Source: Picrophilus oshimae DSM 9789 (GTDB taxonomy: Archaea; Thermoplasmatota; Thermoplasmata; Thermoplasmatales; Thermoplasmataceae). Taken from it: 64,000 nucleotides of DNA. This document shows, piece after piece, positions 24,977-34,101 of this stretch. Below the pieces are notes generated by a model, which was not told the origin of the DNA, did not search any database, and saw only the letters and a program-made list of their open reading frames with translations. Position 1 is the first letter of the stretch. The number at the start of each line of letters is the position of its first letter. Location: assembly GCF_900176435.1 (NCBI RefSeq), contig NZ_FWYE01000002.1, positions 62,001 to 126,000 on the forward strand, in the 5' to 3' direction. The position numbers and the translations under genes are program-made.

Positions 24977-26082
24977 TTGTTACTTACGCTTACTTAAAAA
25001 AATAAATAACTGGTAATTTTTTATATAACAATGAAAATATACAAATTTAATAATAATGGGCTTACTCTTAATAAGCTTTTTGACCAGACCTTGGTAATGA
25101 TTCTAAGATCATTTACAACGGGTTAAATTTTACATAGGGAGTTTTACGAAAAGATATGTTATTATTCAATTTACAGAAACTTTGGCCCTGGAATGTAATA
25201 TCAGTTATGATGGAACGATTTAAATTTTTTAAATATGCTCTATGCAATATATTATCAGAAATATAATACATCCAGTTGATATAGGGCAGGCCCAGCGAAA
25301 CAATGATTGATAAGGAACATGATAAATCTTTGCATAAAATGAATTTATAAAGCTTGCAGAATCAGATAAAAATTCAAAAATAGAATTGTATTTAGATGAT
25401 TGTTTAGATTACATAAATCGGTATTATTAAAAGGAATAATGCAACATCGATGACATGGTTCCAACGATGTTTATATGATGCATATATTAAAAACATGAAT
25501 GTTTTAACCAGCAGCTCATCTCTGACATCAAATATAAAAGATTATGCAAATAACATAGAAATTACCCTATGGGTTCACGGATGGGCCTACAGCCGCAATA
25601 AGCACTCACAGTGATTCAATGACACCGCTGGTTTTTACGGAATTTGAAACCGGTGGTTAAAGATCAGAAATAGGATTCAGGACCCAATATATTCCAGATG
25701 GATATTTAAATTCCGGAGAACCCGGATACAGGGATGGATGATTTTATCCATGTGATTCCGGTGAAATGACATTATAAAGGAATTAATAAAGAACGCTGGA
25801 ATTCATATCATAATGAATTGAGAATTACTTAACAGGCATGGAAAATACAATAAATGCGGCTCTTGTCAGCCATCCTGATTATAAATATGGTTATAAATCG
25901 AAGAAAGATATTTATAAAAATAACATAAAGAAATATTTGGTACAGGAAAGATCGATAAAAAGGCCCTTAGAAATATTTTGATTGAAAAGCTTATAAAAAT
26001 TATTAAAAGTTTAAATTTGCACATAATTTGCATATAATTTATGCATAATTTTGAAAAATTGTTAAATTTATACTTATGATCC
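24977..26082. other. 1.1-kb stretch without an intact gene; probable decayed coding DNA
   Basis: No ORF of normal length, yet codon-like reading appears in pieces in more than one frame: 25338-25430 (ending LYLDDCLDYINRYY), 25495-25614 (39 codons from ATG), an overlapping frame about 25570-25660 (contains HSDSMTPLVFTEFETGG), then about 25665-25740 (RTQYIPDGYLNSGEPGY), and 25838-25981 (47 codons from ATG, contains ALVSHPDYKYGY). The pieces are separated by stops or frame changes, as in a gene broken by several mutations. I cannot name the ancestor. The left part (24977-25300) is AT-rich with only an AT palindrome (25218-25234). Confidence 0.55.
25338..25981 (+). pseudogene. probable remnant of one or two decayed genes, family unknown
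   Basis: Plus-strand fragments in different frames keep an amino-acid composition and codon bias like neighbouring genes (for example NEFIKLAESDKNSK, GFTDGPTAAISTHSDS, RSEIGFRTQYIPDGY, MENTINAALVSHPDY), with TAA/TGA and frame changes between them. This is what a multiply frameshifted gene looks like. No catalytic motif was recognised. Alternatively some pieces are independent small ORFs. Confidence 0.5.
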
Positions 26083-27564
26083 ATGCCTTTGATAAACATG
26101 AATATGAAAATTGTTGCAGCTGTTTTTATAGCACTGACAATAATATTCGCAGCGGCTTTTGGTGCGGTATACGCACTTGACAGCTCTGCACTGTCACACA
26201 AAAATTCCGAGATAACATCAAAAAACAACCAGATATCATCATTAAAGGCACAGTACGATAATGAAAAGGCTGCCGCTGTTCTTGAGGCGGCATATTCACA
26301 CTGGAATAATATAACAATAGAGAATCTCTCACTTGTTTCCGCTGAGTACACATCAAATGCAACACTGCACTGGATAGGCGGTCCTTTAAGCGGCACGTAT
26401 ACTGGTATATCACAGATAAACGCAACCTGGACAAAGTTCTTCAACCTCTGGAGCGCTGTATGGTTCTATGCAGAGGCTCCGCCAACCGTTATGGTATCAG
26501 GAAACACGGCAACGGTAACATCAATGAACCAATTTGTTTTAACACCCTTCAGCGCCGAGAAGCAGGTGCAGTACCTTAATATAAGCTACACGTTGAATTA
26601 CATCCTTGTAAATAACAACTGGAAGATATACAACGAGGTCTGGCACATAGTCGGTTCAGGATTTATATCATACACGGCAGGTGAGGTGCATTCATTAAAG
26701 GCTGAGGCCGCACTTGAGGCTGCATTCTCTCACTGGAATGATATAGCAATAGAGAACTCATCACTGCTTGAGCCCCAGTACACATCAAATGCAACACTGC
26801 ACTGGATAGGTGGCCCATTAACAGGAACCTACAAAGGTGAGACGTCTGTAATAAACACATGGACAAAGTTCTTTAACATCTGGAGCGCTGTATGGTTCTA
26901 CACAATAGCACCACCAAGTGTAAGTGTCTCTGGAAACACGGCAACGGTAACATCAATGAACCAGTTCATATTAACACCGTACAGTAACCAGAGCCAGGTA
27001 CAGTACCTTAATATAAGCTACACATTAAACTTCGTCTTCATGAATAACTCATGGAAGATATACAACGAGGTCTGGCACATAGTCGGTTCAGGATTTATAT
27101 CATACGCACAGGAATTTGCAGAGTACAATGAGATAAGCTCCCTTGGTTTAAACCATATAAACCAGATAGCGATAGAGAACATATCATTAATAATGCCACA
27201 GTACGCAAAGAATGCAACATTATACTGGGCAAAGGGTCCACTGGCCGGAACCTACACAAACTACTCTGAAATAAATACAACGTGGACAAAGTTCTTTGCA
27301 ATGTGGCAGGCAGTATGGTTCTATGCATCAACAAACATGACGAATAACCCTGTGGTAACAATACATGGAAACACGGCATACTACAATGCAACATTTACAC
27401 AGTTCATAGTGCAGAACTCAACAGGCTTCTATTACATAAATGTTACATATTCAATAAAGTACTACAACTTTGGATTTAATCCAGCAACCGGCCATGATGA
27501 CTATAAAATAGTCTACGAGATCTTTGATAATACTGCACTGGGTCCAATAAGCAAGCTTGAATAA
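26083..27564 (+). CDS. membrane-anchored extracellular protein with three tandem NTF2-like (SnoaL-like) domains
   Basis: 493 aa. An N-terminal membrane helix (about residues 8-30) is followed by a short coiled-coil-like polar stretch (about 35-60), then three related domains of about 140 residues. Each has a helix around EAAxSHWNxIxIEN, NATLxWIGGPLxGTY, a WTKFFxxWxAVWFY core, a beta strand GNTATVTSMNQF and a closing WKIYNEVWHIVGSGFISY. This is the cone-shaped SnoaL/NTF2 pattern. Domains 1 and 2 repeat with an exact 432-base period and share a 39-base identical run; domain 3 is more diverged. No catalytic residue is obvious, so ligand binding outside the cell is the best guess. Leaderless start at 26083. 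Confidence 0.75.
   Translation: MPLINMNMKIVAAVFIALTIIFAAAFGAVYALDSSALSHKNSEITSKNNQISSLKAQYDNEKAAAVLEAAYSHWNNITIENLSLVSAEYTSNATLHWIGGPLSGTYTGISQINATWTKFFNLWSAVWFYAEAPPTVMVSGNTATVTSMNQFVLTPFSAEKQVQYLNISYTLNYILVNNNWKIYNEVWHIVGSGFISYTAGEVHSLKAEAALEAAFSHWNDIAIENSSLLEPQYTSNATLHWIGGPLTGTYKGETSVINTWTKFFNIWSAVWFYTIAPPSVSVSGNTATVTSMNQFILTPYSNQSQVQYLNISYTLNFVFMNNSWKIYNEVWHIVGSGFISYAQEFAEYNEISSLGLNHINQIAIENISLIMPQYAKNATLYWAKGPLAGTYTNYSEINTTWTKFFAMWQAVWFYASTNMTNNPVVTIHGNTAYYNATFTQFIVQNSTGFYYINVTYSIKYYNFGFNPATGHDDYKIVYEIFDNTALGPISKLE
26281..27112 (+). repeat. tandem 432-base internal gene repeat
   Basis: Bases 26281-26680 recur at 26713-27112 with a 432-base (144-codon) offset. Identical runs include 26635-26673 against 27067-27105 and the segment around GCAACACTGCACTGGATAGG. 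The third unit (from about 27113) is shifted to a 423-base period and has diverged. The high DNA identity of the first two units indicates a recent duplication or gene conversion within the gene. Confidence 0.85.
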
Positions 27565-27622
27565 AAATATAAAAATATTTTTTTATAATAATTTTATAAT
27601 CAATGATTAATGGTGTAAATAT

Positions 27623-27907
27623 ATGGAGATAATATGGATAACAAACATAACAATAATTTCGATTGATTTAATAATATTCTCGATAATAGCCTATAATTTC
27701 ATAAAAAGATATAGAGAAACGGGTGCCAAGTTATTTGCACAGTTCTTTGGTTTCTCAATGATTTTTGCCCTGGAGAATGCACTAACAATTTATATTTATT
27801 ACGACTTCTCAAAATTCCTTGGGAAAGATGTTTCACTGCCATTACTTGGAATAAATTTAATAGGTTTAATTGCAATATTAATGCTTTATAAATATTTATC
27901 CCAGTAG
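27623..27907 (+). CDS. small membrane protein, 94 aa, unknown
   Basis: About three hydrophobic segments (residues 5-25, 38-60 and 70-90) separated by short polar loops (KRYRETGAK and YYDFSKFLGKD). No motif is recognised. It follows the triple-domain protein by 58 bases on the same strand and may be a partner. Its stop overlaps the end of the convergent surE by 12 bases. The AT-rich upstream region is compatible with an own promoter or read-through. Confidence 0.7.
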   Translation: MEIIWITNITIISIDLIIFSIIAYNFIKRYRETGAKLFAQFFGFSMIFALENALTIYIYYDFSKFLGKDVSLPLLGINLIGLIAILMLYKYLSQ

Positions 27908-28663
27908 CTCCTTTACATTTATAAATGAGATAAACTCCTCAGTGCTTCTTAAATCATCAAGATAGCCCTTAACAGTTATCGGTGTTATTGAAATAGAATT
28001 TTTTCTGTAAACAACATCGTAATCGCAGTTCTCCGGACATCTTTCATGTCTCTTATTTCCAAACCAGTAATATTCATGACCGTTTGGGTCCAGCCTTTTA
28101 ATTATATTATCATCGAATATATTGTACGACATCCTTGCCGGGAGTATCCTTGTATTTCTGTTTAAATTTCCTGGAAAGTTCACATTTAGTATATCAACAT
28201 CATCAGGAAACCTTTCCATGGCATTCTCTATTATTGCTTTTATATATGGCTCTGCAAGATCTATTTTTTCATTTGATATTCCATTATAGCTCATTGAGAA
28301 TGCTATACCCTTTATGCCTATTAATGCACCTGCCATGGTCGCACCTATCGTCCCGCTGGAGTATAATGATCTTAACGAGATATTATCGCCATGGTTTATT
28401 CCACTGACAATCAGATCGATCTTTTTATCATTATAAAGGGCATACCTTGCCATGTAAACTGAATCTGCCGGGAATCCGGATATTGCATAGCCATAATCAA
28501 ATTTAAATGCCCTCAATGGAACGTTATATGTTGTGCTCATGCCTGTTGCGCTTCTGCCATGATCCGGTGCAACAATATAGCTCTCAGTAATCGAGGATGC
28601 GGCCCTGTAAAGAACCCTTATGCCATATGAATTGTAACCATCGTCGTTTGTTACAAGAATCAT
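27896..28663 (-). CDS. surE: 5'-nucleotidase SurE
   Basis: 255 aa, full SurE length. It begins MILVTNDDGYNSYGIRVL with the metal-binding DD pair (residues 7-8), then APDHGRSATGMS, SGINHGDNISLRSLYSSGTIGATMAGAL (conserved Asn and Ser/Thr) and the C-terminal swap region. It hydrolyses nucleoside 5'- and 3'-monophosphates and polyphosphate in other organisms. The gene is 36 bases downstream of a small zinc-ribbon gene on the same strand. Confidence 0.96.
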   Translation of the reverse strand: MILVTNDDGYNSYGIRVLYRAASSITESYIVAPDHGRSATGMSTTYNVPLRAFKFDYGYAISGFPADSVYMARYALYNDKKIDLIVSGINHGDNISLRSLYSSGTIGATMAGALIGIKGIAFSMSYNGISNEKIDLAEPYIKAIIENAMERFPDDVDILNVNFPGNLNRNTRILPARMSYNIFDDNIIKRLDPNGHEYYWFGNKRHERCPENCDYDVVYRKNSISITPITVKGYLDDLRSTEEFISFINVKELLG

Positions 28664-28699
28664 TTAAATGAATATGCAAAATTAATTATAATACTTTGC

Positions 28700-28864
28700 C
28701 TACAATCTCCTTGGTATTGTATATTTTTCCATTCCATTGTATTCATAAACGTTAAAATTTGCACCACATTTTTCGCACCTGTATCTTTTAACATGGTAGA
28801 TATTAAACTTCCATTCCTTGTAGGGCTGTGATGAAACTTCATTATTGCAAACCGGGCATTTCAT
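28700..28864 (-). CDS. small zinc-ribbon protein, 54 aa
   Basis: MKCPVCNNEVSSQPYKEW opens the protein, and CEKCGANFNVY closes the ribbon, giving two CxxC knuckles at residues 3-6 and 30-33. The C-terminus is YTIPRRL. The start at 28864 follows an AT-rich stretch of the minus strand. Small zinc ribbons with the PYKEWKF and HVKRYRC pattern are, as I recall, conserved in Thermoplasmata and other archaea. A DNA- or RNA-binding role is an inference. It is followed by surE and could share its message. Easily missed because of length. Confidence 0.82.
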   Translation of the reverse strand: MKCPVCNNEVSSQPYKEWKFNIYHVKRYRCEKCGANFNVYEYNGMEKYTIPRRL

Positions 28865-28926
28865 GGTATATAATTATTATTTTTTATAAAAATCTTTGTT
28901 AATATATTTAAAAAATTCATTAAATT

Positions 28927-29337
28927 TTATTGCCCTTTTTCAAGAACTATAAAATCATCAAGAGTGCCAATAAAACTTGATTCGTTATTGATAATAATTG
29001 AGAGTTCATGTATGCTCGGTATATATCTAAAGGTAACATTTGATACATTATCATATTTTTTTATTATCTCATATTTGTAGAATGGTTCCTTCTTGCCCTT
29101 AATTATTGATTTAACATTGTCAGGAAAAAGCTCATAAAATTCGTCCTCTATGGAATCTATATCAATATGTTCTGTAAACTCTATGTAAACAGGTCTTTTC
29201 ATATTGAAATTGATATATATTGAATTTTCAGAACAGTATACATCGCTTTTATCAGATAGGTATAATAATCTTTTAAAAATATCATAGTAATCCTTCAGAT
29301 CAAGATTTTTTGATTCGAGGTAATTAAAAAACTCCAT
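28927..29337 (-). CDS. hypothetical protein, 136 aa
   Basis: I do not recognise the family. The protein is soluble and rich in Asp, Glu, Ile and Tyr, with no Cys cluster or membrane segment. The pattern of strands (YCSENSIYINFNM, YIEFTEHI, NVTFRYIPSIHELSIIIN) suggests an alpha/beta fold. Start 29337 has AT-rich DNA on its upstream side. It faces away from the transporter operon (29575 on), with 237 bases between them holding the transporter promoter. Confidence 0.7.
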   Translation of the reverse strand: MEFFNYLESKNLDLKDYYDIFKRLLYLSDKSDVYCSENSIYINFNMKRPVYIEFTEHIDIDSIEDEFYELFPDNVKSIIKGKKEPFYKYEIIKKYDNVSNVTFRYIPSIHELSIIINNESSFIGTLDDFIVLEKGQ

Positions 29338-29502
29338 AATTATTTAAAAAAATTATATTATATAAACATTTATTAAAATTGTTTTACAGACTTTGGAATG
29401 AAAGTATTATTTATAGGCAATTTTTGGAATAAATTCATAATAAAAAATTGCAATTAATAAATAAGCAACATTTAAATATAATATACTAAAACATTCACAT
29501 AT

Positions 29503-29570
29503 TTACTAAATAATTGAGTAAGAAATAAACATATAAATAGTGCATTATAAATATTTAAAGAATTGAGGTG
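29503..29570 (+). promoter_or_regulatory. promoter and ribosome-binding site of the ABC transporter operon, with possible operator
   Basis: TATAAAT at 29532-29538, or a second AT box at 29544-29556, precedes the Shine-Dalgarno GAGGTGA (29564-29570), four bases before ATG 29575, so this gene has a short leader, unlike many neighbours. Upstream, TTACT-N9-AGTAA (29503-29521) is an inverted repeat that could bind the operon's TrmB-type regulator. The operator role is speculative. Confidence 0.5.
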
Positions 29571-29574
29571 AATT

Positions 29575-31371
29575 ATGAAAAATGGGATGTTTTCTATTGC
29601 GATGGCCATTGCTGTTGCAATTATAATTGCCTCTTCAGGGCTTGTAACTGTCGCTGCAACTGGTTCTTATTTTACACCGGCCAATACAGGAAGTAATGAA
29701 AATGGTACCCTTTACATTTCACCTGGACCTACACCAGCATTTGTTGATAATTTCAATCCTTTTAATATGTGGAGTGAACCTTCTGGAATAATGTCACTGT
29801 TCTATGAACCACTTTTGCAGATAAATACGTACAATGGAACTACAATACCATGGCTTGCGACTTCATACGAATGGTCAAATAACAATACGCTTTTAACATT
29901 GAACCTCAGGCATAATGTTCATTTCAGTGACGGTATTCCATTCAACTCAAGCGATGTTGTTTTTACATTTAATCTTCAAAAGAAGCTCTTTGGCGAGTGG
30001 GGAAACATAAACAATATCTATGCTGTAAATCAATACACAGTTAATTTTAATTTTTCAAAGCCAGATACGCAATGTTTATTCTATCTTGGATCTGACTTCA
30101 TGCTTCCTGAAAAACTGTGGCAGAATGTTAGTGATCCTGCATCGAAAATTATAACGAATCCTGTTGGAACCGGACCGTATGTACTTAGTAGTTTTAGCGG
30201 CCAGAAGATAGTATTAACTGCAAATAAAAACTACTGGATGAGCGGCGAGCCAAAAATAAAAAGGATAGTTTATGTAGATTACACTAGCAACAGTGCACTT
30301 ACACTTGCAATGGCCCAGGGTAAGGTTGACTGGACATCGGTATTCGCACCAAATATAACAACATTGTTCGTTAGCAAGGATCCTAAATATAATCATTACT
30401 ACTTTCCACCAGGACAGCCTGTTACATTAATAACAAACGATGCCGTTTATCCATTTAATTTAAGCTATTTCAGACAGGCAATAAGTCTTTCAATAAATAG
30501 AACTGAGATCTGTCAGGTTGGCGAGTACGGCTATGAAAAACCAGCAAATGCAGCAAACATACTTGCCCAGCAGATGTTCTGGCTTAATTCAACAAATGCT
30601 AAAATGGCAGAATATTTATCAGAGTACAATCCATCAGCAGCCATAAAATTACTTGAAAAACACGGCTTTACGTTAAAGTCTGGAAGATTATATAATCCAA
30701 ACGGTACCGAAATACCGGCACTTACAATAATGTCTGTTGCAGGATACACTGACTGGGATACGGATATATCGATAATAGCATCTGAACTCTCGGCCATTGG
30801 ACTTAAAGTAAACATTGAAACTCCCACATCAAGTGTTGTTGCCTCTGATATTGCAACAGGCAATTTTGAAATGGCACAGGATACAGTCACTGGAATAGGA
30901 CCAAATCCATGGTATGACTACTCAGGTCTTGTAGGGAGTTTAACACCAATTGGTAAAACTGCATATATTAATGAGGAAAGATGGAACTACACATCAACAA
31001 ACTTTATGAAGTACTACGATGAATTCCCTGAAACAAGTAATGTGAACACTGAAAAGAAATTAATAAATGATATGGCAGGTATAATGCTTGATCAAATGCC
31101 TATGATACCACTTGTATACTCTGCAGACTGGTACGAATACGTAAATAGGACAATAGGCGGGTTCCCGAATCAGAATAATGGATACTGGATACCAATGCCA
31201 TGGTACCCTGGACCAATGGAAGTTGTGTTAATGCACCTTTACGTAAAGAACAGCATAAAGAAATCAAATAATTATCTACCTTATGAGGTACTTGGAGCCA
31301 TAGTTGTTATTATAATAATAGGTGCGGTTGCATCATTATATCTAAGAAAGAAGAGAAACAATGATAGATGA
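29575..31371 (+). CDS. ABC transporter solute-binding protein, family 5 (Opp/Dpp type)
   Basis: 598 aa. A signal sequence (residues 5-28) leads to the family 5 fold (DNFNPFNMWSEPSG, LNLRHNVHFSDGIPFNSSDVVF, NPVGTGPYVL). The C-terminus has a membrane anchor (about residues 571-590) followed by RKKRNN, so the protein is held outside the cell at the membrane by a C-terminal helix. Family 5 binders take peptides, nickel or oligosaccharides. The adjoining TrmB-type regulator and GH1 beta-glycosidase favour a sugar such as a beta-linked oligosaccharide, as for archaeal Opp-like cellobiose systems. First gene of a five-gene transporter set. Confidence 0.93.
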   Translation: MKNGMFSIAMAIAVAIIIASSGLVTVAATGSYFTPANTGSNENGTLYISPGPTPAFVDNFNPFNMWSEPSGIMSLFYEPLLQINTYNGTTIPWLATSYEWSNNNTLLTLNLRHNVHFSDGIPFNSSDVVFTFNLQKKLFGEWGNINNIYAVNQYTVNFNFSKPDTQCLFYLGSDFMLPEKLWQNVSDPASKIITNPVGTGPYVLSSFSGQKIVLTANKNYWMSGEPKIKRIVYVDYTSNSALTLAMAQGKVDWTSVFAPNITTLFVSKDPKYNHYYFPPGQPVTLITNDAVYPFNLSYFRQAISLSINRTEICQVGEYGYEKPANAANILAQQMFWLNSTNAKMAEYLSEYNPSAAIKLLEKHGFTLKSGRLYNPNGTEIPALTIMSVAGYTDWDTDISIIASELSAIGLKVNIETPTSSVVASDIATGNFEMAQDTVTGIGPNPWYDYSGLVGSLTPIGKTAYINEERWNYTSTNFMKYYDEFPETSNVNTEKKLINDMAGIMLDQMPMIPLVYSADWYEYVNRTIGGFPNQNNGYWIPMPWYPGPMEVVLMHLYVKNSIKKSNNYLPYEVLGAIVVIIIIGAVASLYLRKKRNNDR

Positions 31372-31383
31372 GAGGATATAATA

Positions 31384-32385
31384 ATGATACCTGTTAAATA
31401 TATTTTAAAAAAAGCAATTATTTTTCTTATAGTTCTTTTTGGAGCCATTACACTTAACTTTTTTATACCAAGAATGATACCTGGAGATCCAGCTGAGATT
31501 GTCTATCTTGATATAATAAAGGAGGGCGGTGGATCAATCAATCCAATTTATATACACCAGCTTGAAGCCGAGTACGGAATATCAAATTCACCAATATATG
31601 TACAGTATATTCAATATTTAAATGATCTTGCACATGGCAATCTTGGTGTTTCAATAGCCTTTTTTCCTGAACCTGTATCATATATACTTGAACAGGCTCT
31701 TCCTTGGACGCTATTTCTTGTAATATCGTCAATGGCAATATCATTCTTTGTCGGAAACAGGCTTGGAAGATATGCGGGCATAAACAGAAATACCGCAAAG
31801 GATCTTGTTATAGATCTTTTCTCAATGCTTATGGCGTCATTTCCAGCTTTTGTTCTTGCATTTATAATACTGGATATATTCTCTGTTGGATTGAAGCTAT
31901 TTCCAATAGCCGGAGCATACTCAACAAGTACAAACATCGGTTTTAATGTTCCATTTATAATAAGTGCAATATATCATTCAGTATTGCCCGTTATGACAAT
32001 AGTTTTAACTTCTATAGGTGGATGGGTTCTTGGCATGAGAAACAATATAATACCAAATGTTAACAGTGATTTTATAAATTTTGCCGAGAACCTTGGGCTT
32101 AGAAAGGATCAGATAAATGCAATAGCCTATAGAAATGCAATAATTCCAAACCTAACAGGCTTTGCCATGTCCGTGGGACTCTCCGTTAGCGGTGTTATAA
32201 TAGAAGAATCGATATTTTCTTATCCCGGAGTTGGTATGTACATGATAACTGCAATAGACAATCTCGATTATCCACTGATCCAGGGAATATTTCTTATGGT
32301 GATAATAGCAGTGCTTTTTGGCAACCTTATAGTTGACATACTATATGGTTTTCTCGATCCAAGAATAAAACAGGAGGGTGAATAA
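31384..32385 (+). CDS. ABC transporter permease, DppB/OppB type
   Basis: 333 aa with about six membrane helices. The N-terminus FLIVLFGAITLNFFIPRMIPGDPAE is typical of DppB. The coupling loop is ENLGLRKDQINAIAYRNAIIP, followed by SGVIIEESIFSYPGVGMYM. It forms half of the translocation pore with the next gene and follows the binding-protein gene by 12 bases. Its stop overlaps the start of the second permease gene. Confidence 0.95.
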   Translation: MIPVKYILKKAIIFLIVLFGAITLNFFIPRMIPGDPAEIVYLDIIKEGGGSINPIYIHQLEAEYGISNSPIYVQYIQYLNDLAHGNLGVSIAFFPEPVSYILEQALPWTLFLVISSMAISFFVGNRLGRYAGINRNTAKDLVIDLFSMLMASFPAFVLAFIILDIFSVGLKLFPIAGAYSTSTNIGFNVPFIISAIYHSVLPVMTIVLTSIGGWVLGMRNNIIPNVNSDFINFAENLGLRKDQINAIAYRNAIIPNLTGFAMSVGLSVSGVIIEESIFSYPGVGMYMITAIDNLDYPLIQGIFLMVIIAVLFGNLIVDILYGFLDPRIKQEGE

Positions 32386-33329
32386 TGAGCATAGCGCACA
32401 AAAACGAAAGGCGACGAGCATTAGCCTTTAATACAGGTAATGCTCTAAAACCAGTAAAAATATTGCTTAACAATAGCAAGGCAAAGGCCGGTTTTATACT
32501 ATTAATAGGCCTAATAGTATTTGCAATACTTGGCCAGTTTTTTACGCCTTATAATCCTGAAAAGTATGAATTTGCCAGATCAATGCCACCATCATATGCC
32601 CATATACTTGGAACCACAGCATACGGTCAGGATGTTTTCTCACAGCTTTTTTATGGTGCTGCCCCAACATTAATGGTTGGCTTTACAGTTGGAATACTTG
32701 GAACATTAATATCAGTATTTGTTGGAATAGCTGCCGGTTTTGCGTCTGAAAGGGTAAATAATGCCATAACAGCAGTTATAAACATATTTTTAATAATACC
32801 AGGGGTACTTTTAATAATGCTCTTTGGATCGTACTTCCTTGGTATACATGAATCTCTAGGCTATATACCAACAGTATTAATACTTGTAATAACAGGCTGG
32901 GCATTTGGTGCGAGAACATTTAGATCTGTAACATTATCTGTTTCAAAAAGGGATTTTATAATTTCATCAATATTAATAGGTGAAAACAGGTTCAGTATAA
33001 TATTCAGACAGATTATAAGGGCAATTTTTCCTGTTATCGTATCAAATTTTTTCTTCACGGCAATGTATGGAACTATGGGGTTAACATTTGTTGAGTATCT
33101 TGGCGTTGGTAATTTACTCCAGGTAAACTGGGGAACAATGCTTTACTGGGCAATAAACAATGAGGCTTATTTAACAGGTATGTGGTGGTGGATACTTCCC
33201 CCCAGCATAATGATATCAATTCTCATGTTTTCATTTATATTACTGAACTTTGGCCTTGATGAGATATCCAATCCAGCTCTTAGAAGATTTTCAAAGGTTA
33301 AGGGTGTTGATGATGATTCTAAAAACTGA
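32385..33329 (+). CDS. ABC transporter permease, DppC/OppC type
   Basis: 314 aa. A polar N-terminus of about 40 residues precedes the first helix (AGFILLIGLIVFAILGQFF), then HILGTTAYGQDVFSQLFYGA, the DppC hallmark, and about five more helices. Second half of the membrane pore. The start shares one base with the DppB stop (TAATG). Its 3' end overlaps the first ATPase gene. Confidence 0.95.
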   Translation: MSIAHKNERRRALAFNTGNALKPVKILLNNSKAKAGFILLIGLIVFAILGQFFTPYNPEKYEFARSMPPSYAHILGTTAYGQDVFSQLFYGAAPTLMVGFTVGILGTLISVFVGIAAGFASERVNNAITAVINIFLIIPGVLLIMLFGSYFLGIHESLGYIPTVLILVITGWAFGARTFRSVTLSVSKRDFIISSILIGENRFSIIFRQIIRAIFPVIVSNFFFTAMYGTMGLTFVEYLGVGNLLQVNWGTMLYWAINNEAYLTGMWWWILPPSIMISILMFSFILLNFGLDEISNPALRRFSKVKGVDDDSKN

Positions 33330-34101
33330 AAACGTTTCAAAATCATTTAATGTTAGATCCGGAATAATAAAAGGAGGTATTATAAACGCATTAAACAATG
33401 TAAACATTGAGCTAAATGAGAGAGAAATAATAGGAATTGTTGGTGCAAGCGGTAGTGGAAAGAGCACACTTGCAAAGGTGCTTGTCCTGCTTTACAGACC
33501 AACAGCAGGCAAAATATTTTACATGGATGATGATGTGACCGGCTATCATGGAAAGAGATTAAAGATGTACAGGCGCAAAATACAGATGGTATTTCAGGAT
33601 CCTTATGCATCGCTGGATCCAAATCATACGGTTGCATGGCATATAGAAAGACCATTAAAGATTACTGGCTATAATAGAAACATACATGAAAGGATAGGTG
33701 AACTTCTTGATATGGTTACACTATCACCCTCAGACTATTTTATGGACAAATTCCCGCATCAACTCTCCGGCGGACAGAGGCAGCGCGTTTATCTTGCCAG
33801 GGTGCTGGCGCTTGAGCCACAGGTACTTATAGCAGATGAACCTGTATCAATGCTGGACATATCAGTAAGAATAGGTATATTAAATCTTTTAAAGGAGATA
33901 CGTGATAACCTTGGCATAAGTATAATATATATAACCCATGATCTGAACACTGTAAGCATGATAACAGAGAGGATATATGTGATGCACAATGGCTTCATTG
34001 TTGAGCATGGTGCAACAGATAGAATAATATCAAACCCATACGATTCGTACACAAAGCGCTTAATAGAGGCTGCGCCAAATCCATACAGGAGGATAGAATA
34101 A
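33313..34101 (+). CDS. ABC transporter ATPase 1 (Opp/Dpp type)
   Basis: 262 aa from ATG 33313 (MILKTENVSKSFNV); ATG 33310 just before adds one Met. Walker A is GASGSGKSTLAKV, the signature LSGGQRQRVYLARVL, Walker B VLIADEPVSMLD and the switch His in YITHDLNT. It powers import with the second ATPase as a heterodimer. It starts inside the DppC 3' end (overlap 17 bases). The aspartate-box C-terminal Cys motif seen in the partner is absent here. Confidence 0.95.
   Translation: MILKTENVSKSFNVRSGIIKGGIINALNNVNIELNEREIIGIVGASGSGKSTLAKVLVLLYRPTAGKIFYMDDDVTGYHGKRLKMYRRKIQMVFQDPYASLDPNHTVAWHIERPLKITGYNRNIHERIGELLDMVTLSPSDYFMDKFPHQLSGGQRQRVYLARVLALEPQVLIADEPVSMLDISVRIGILNLLKEIRDNLGISIIYITHDLNTVSMITERIYVMHNGFIVEHGATDRIISNPYDSYTKRLIEAAPNPYRRIE

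Noticed and set aside
25218-25234. AT palindrome ATTTAAATTTTTTAAAT as an origin or operator
   Set aside because: Pure A/T symmetry is expected by chance in DNA of this composition, and no iterated motif or replication gene is adjacent.
25866-26444. 192-codon minus-strand ORF
   Set aside because: Overlaps the well-supported NTF2-like gene in antisense and has no domain; its composition mirrors the repeat gene.
29503-29521. Known Thermococcus-type TrmB operator before the transporter
   Set aside because: The known TATCAC-N5-GTGATA pattern is absent; only the weaker TTACT-N9-AGTAA symmetry is present, so I list it only as possible.
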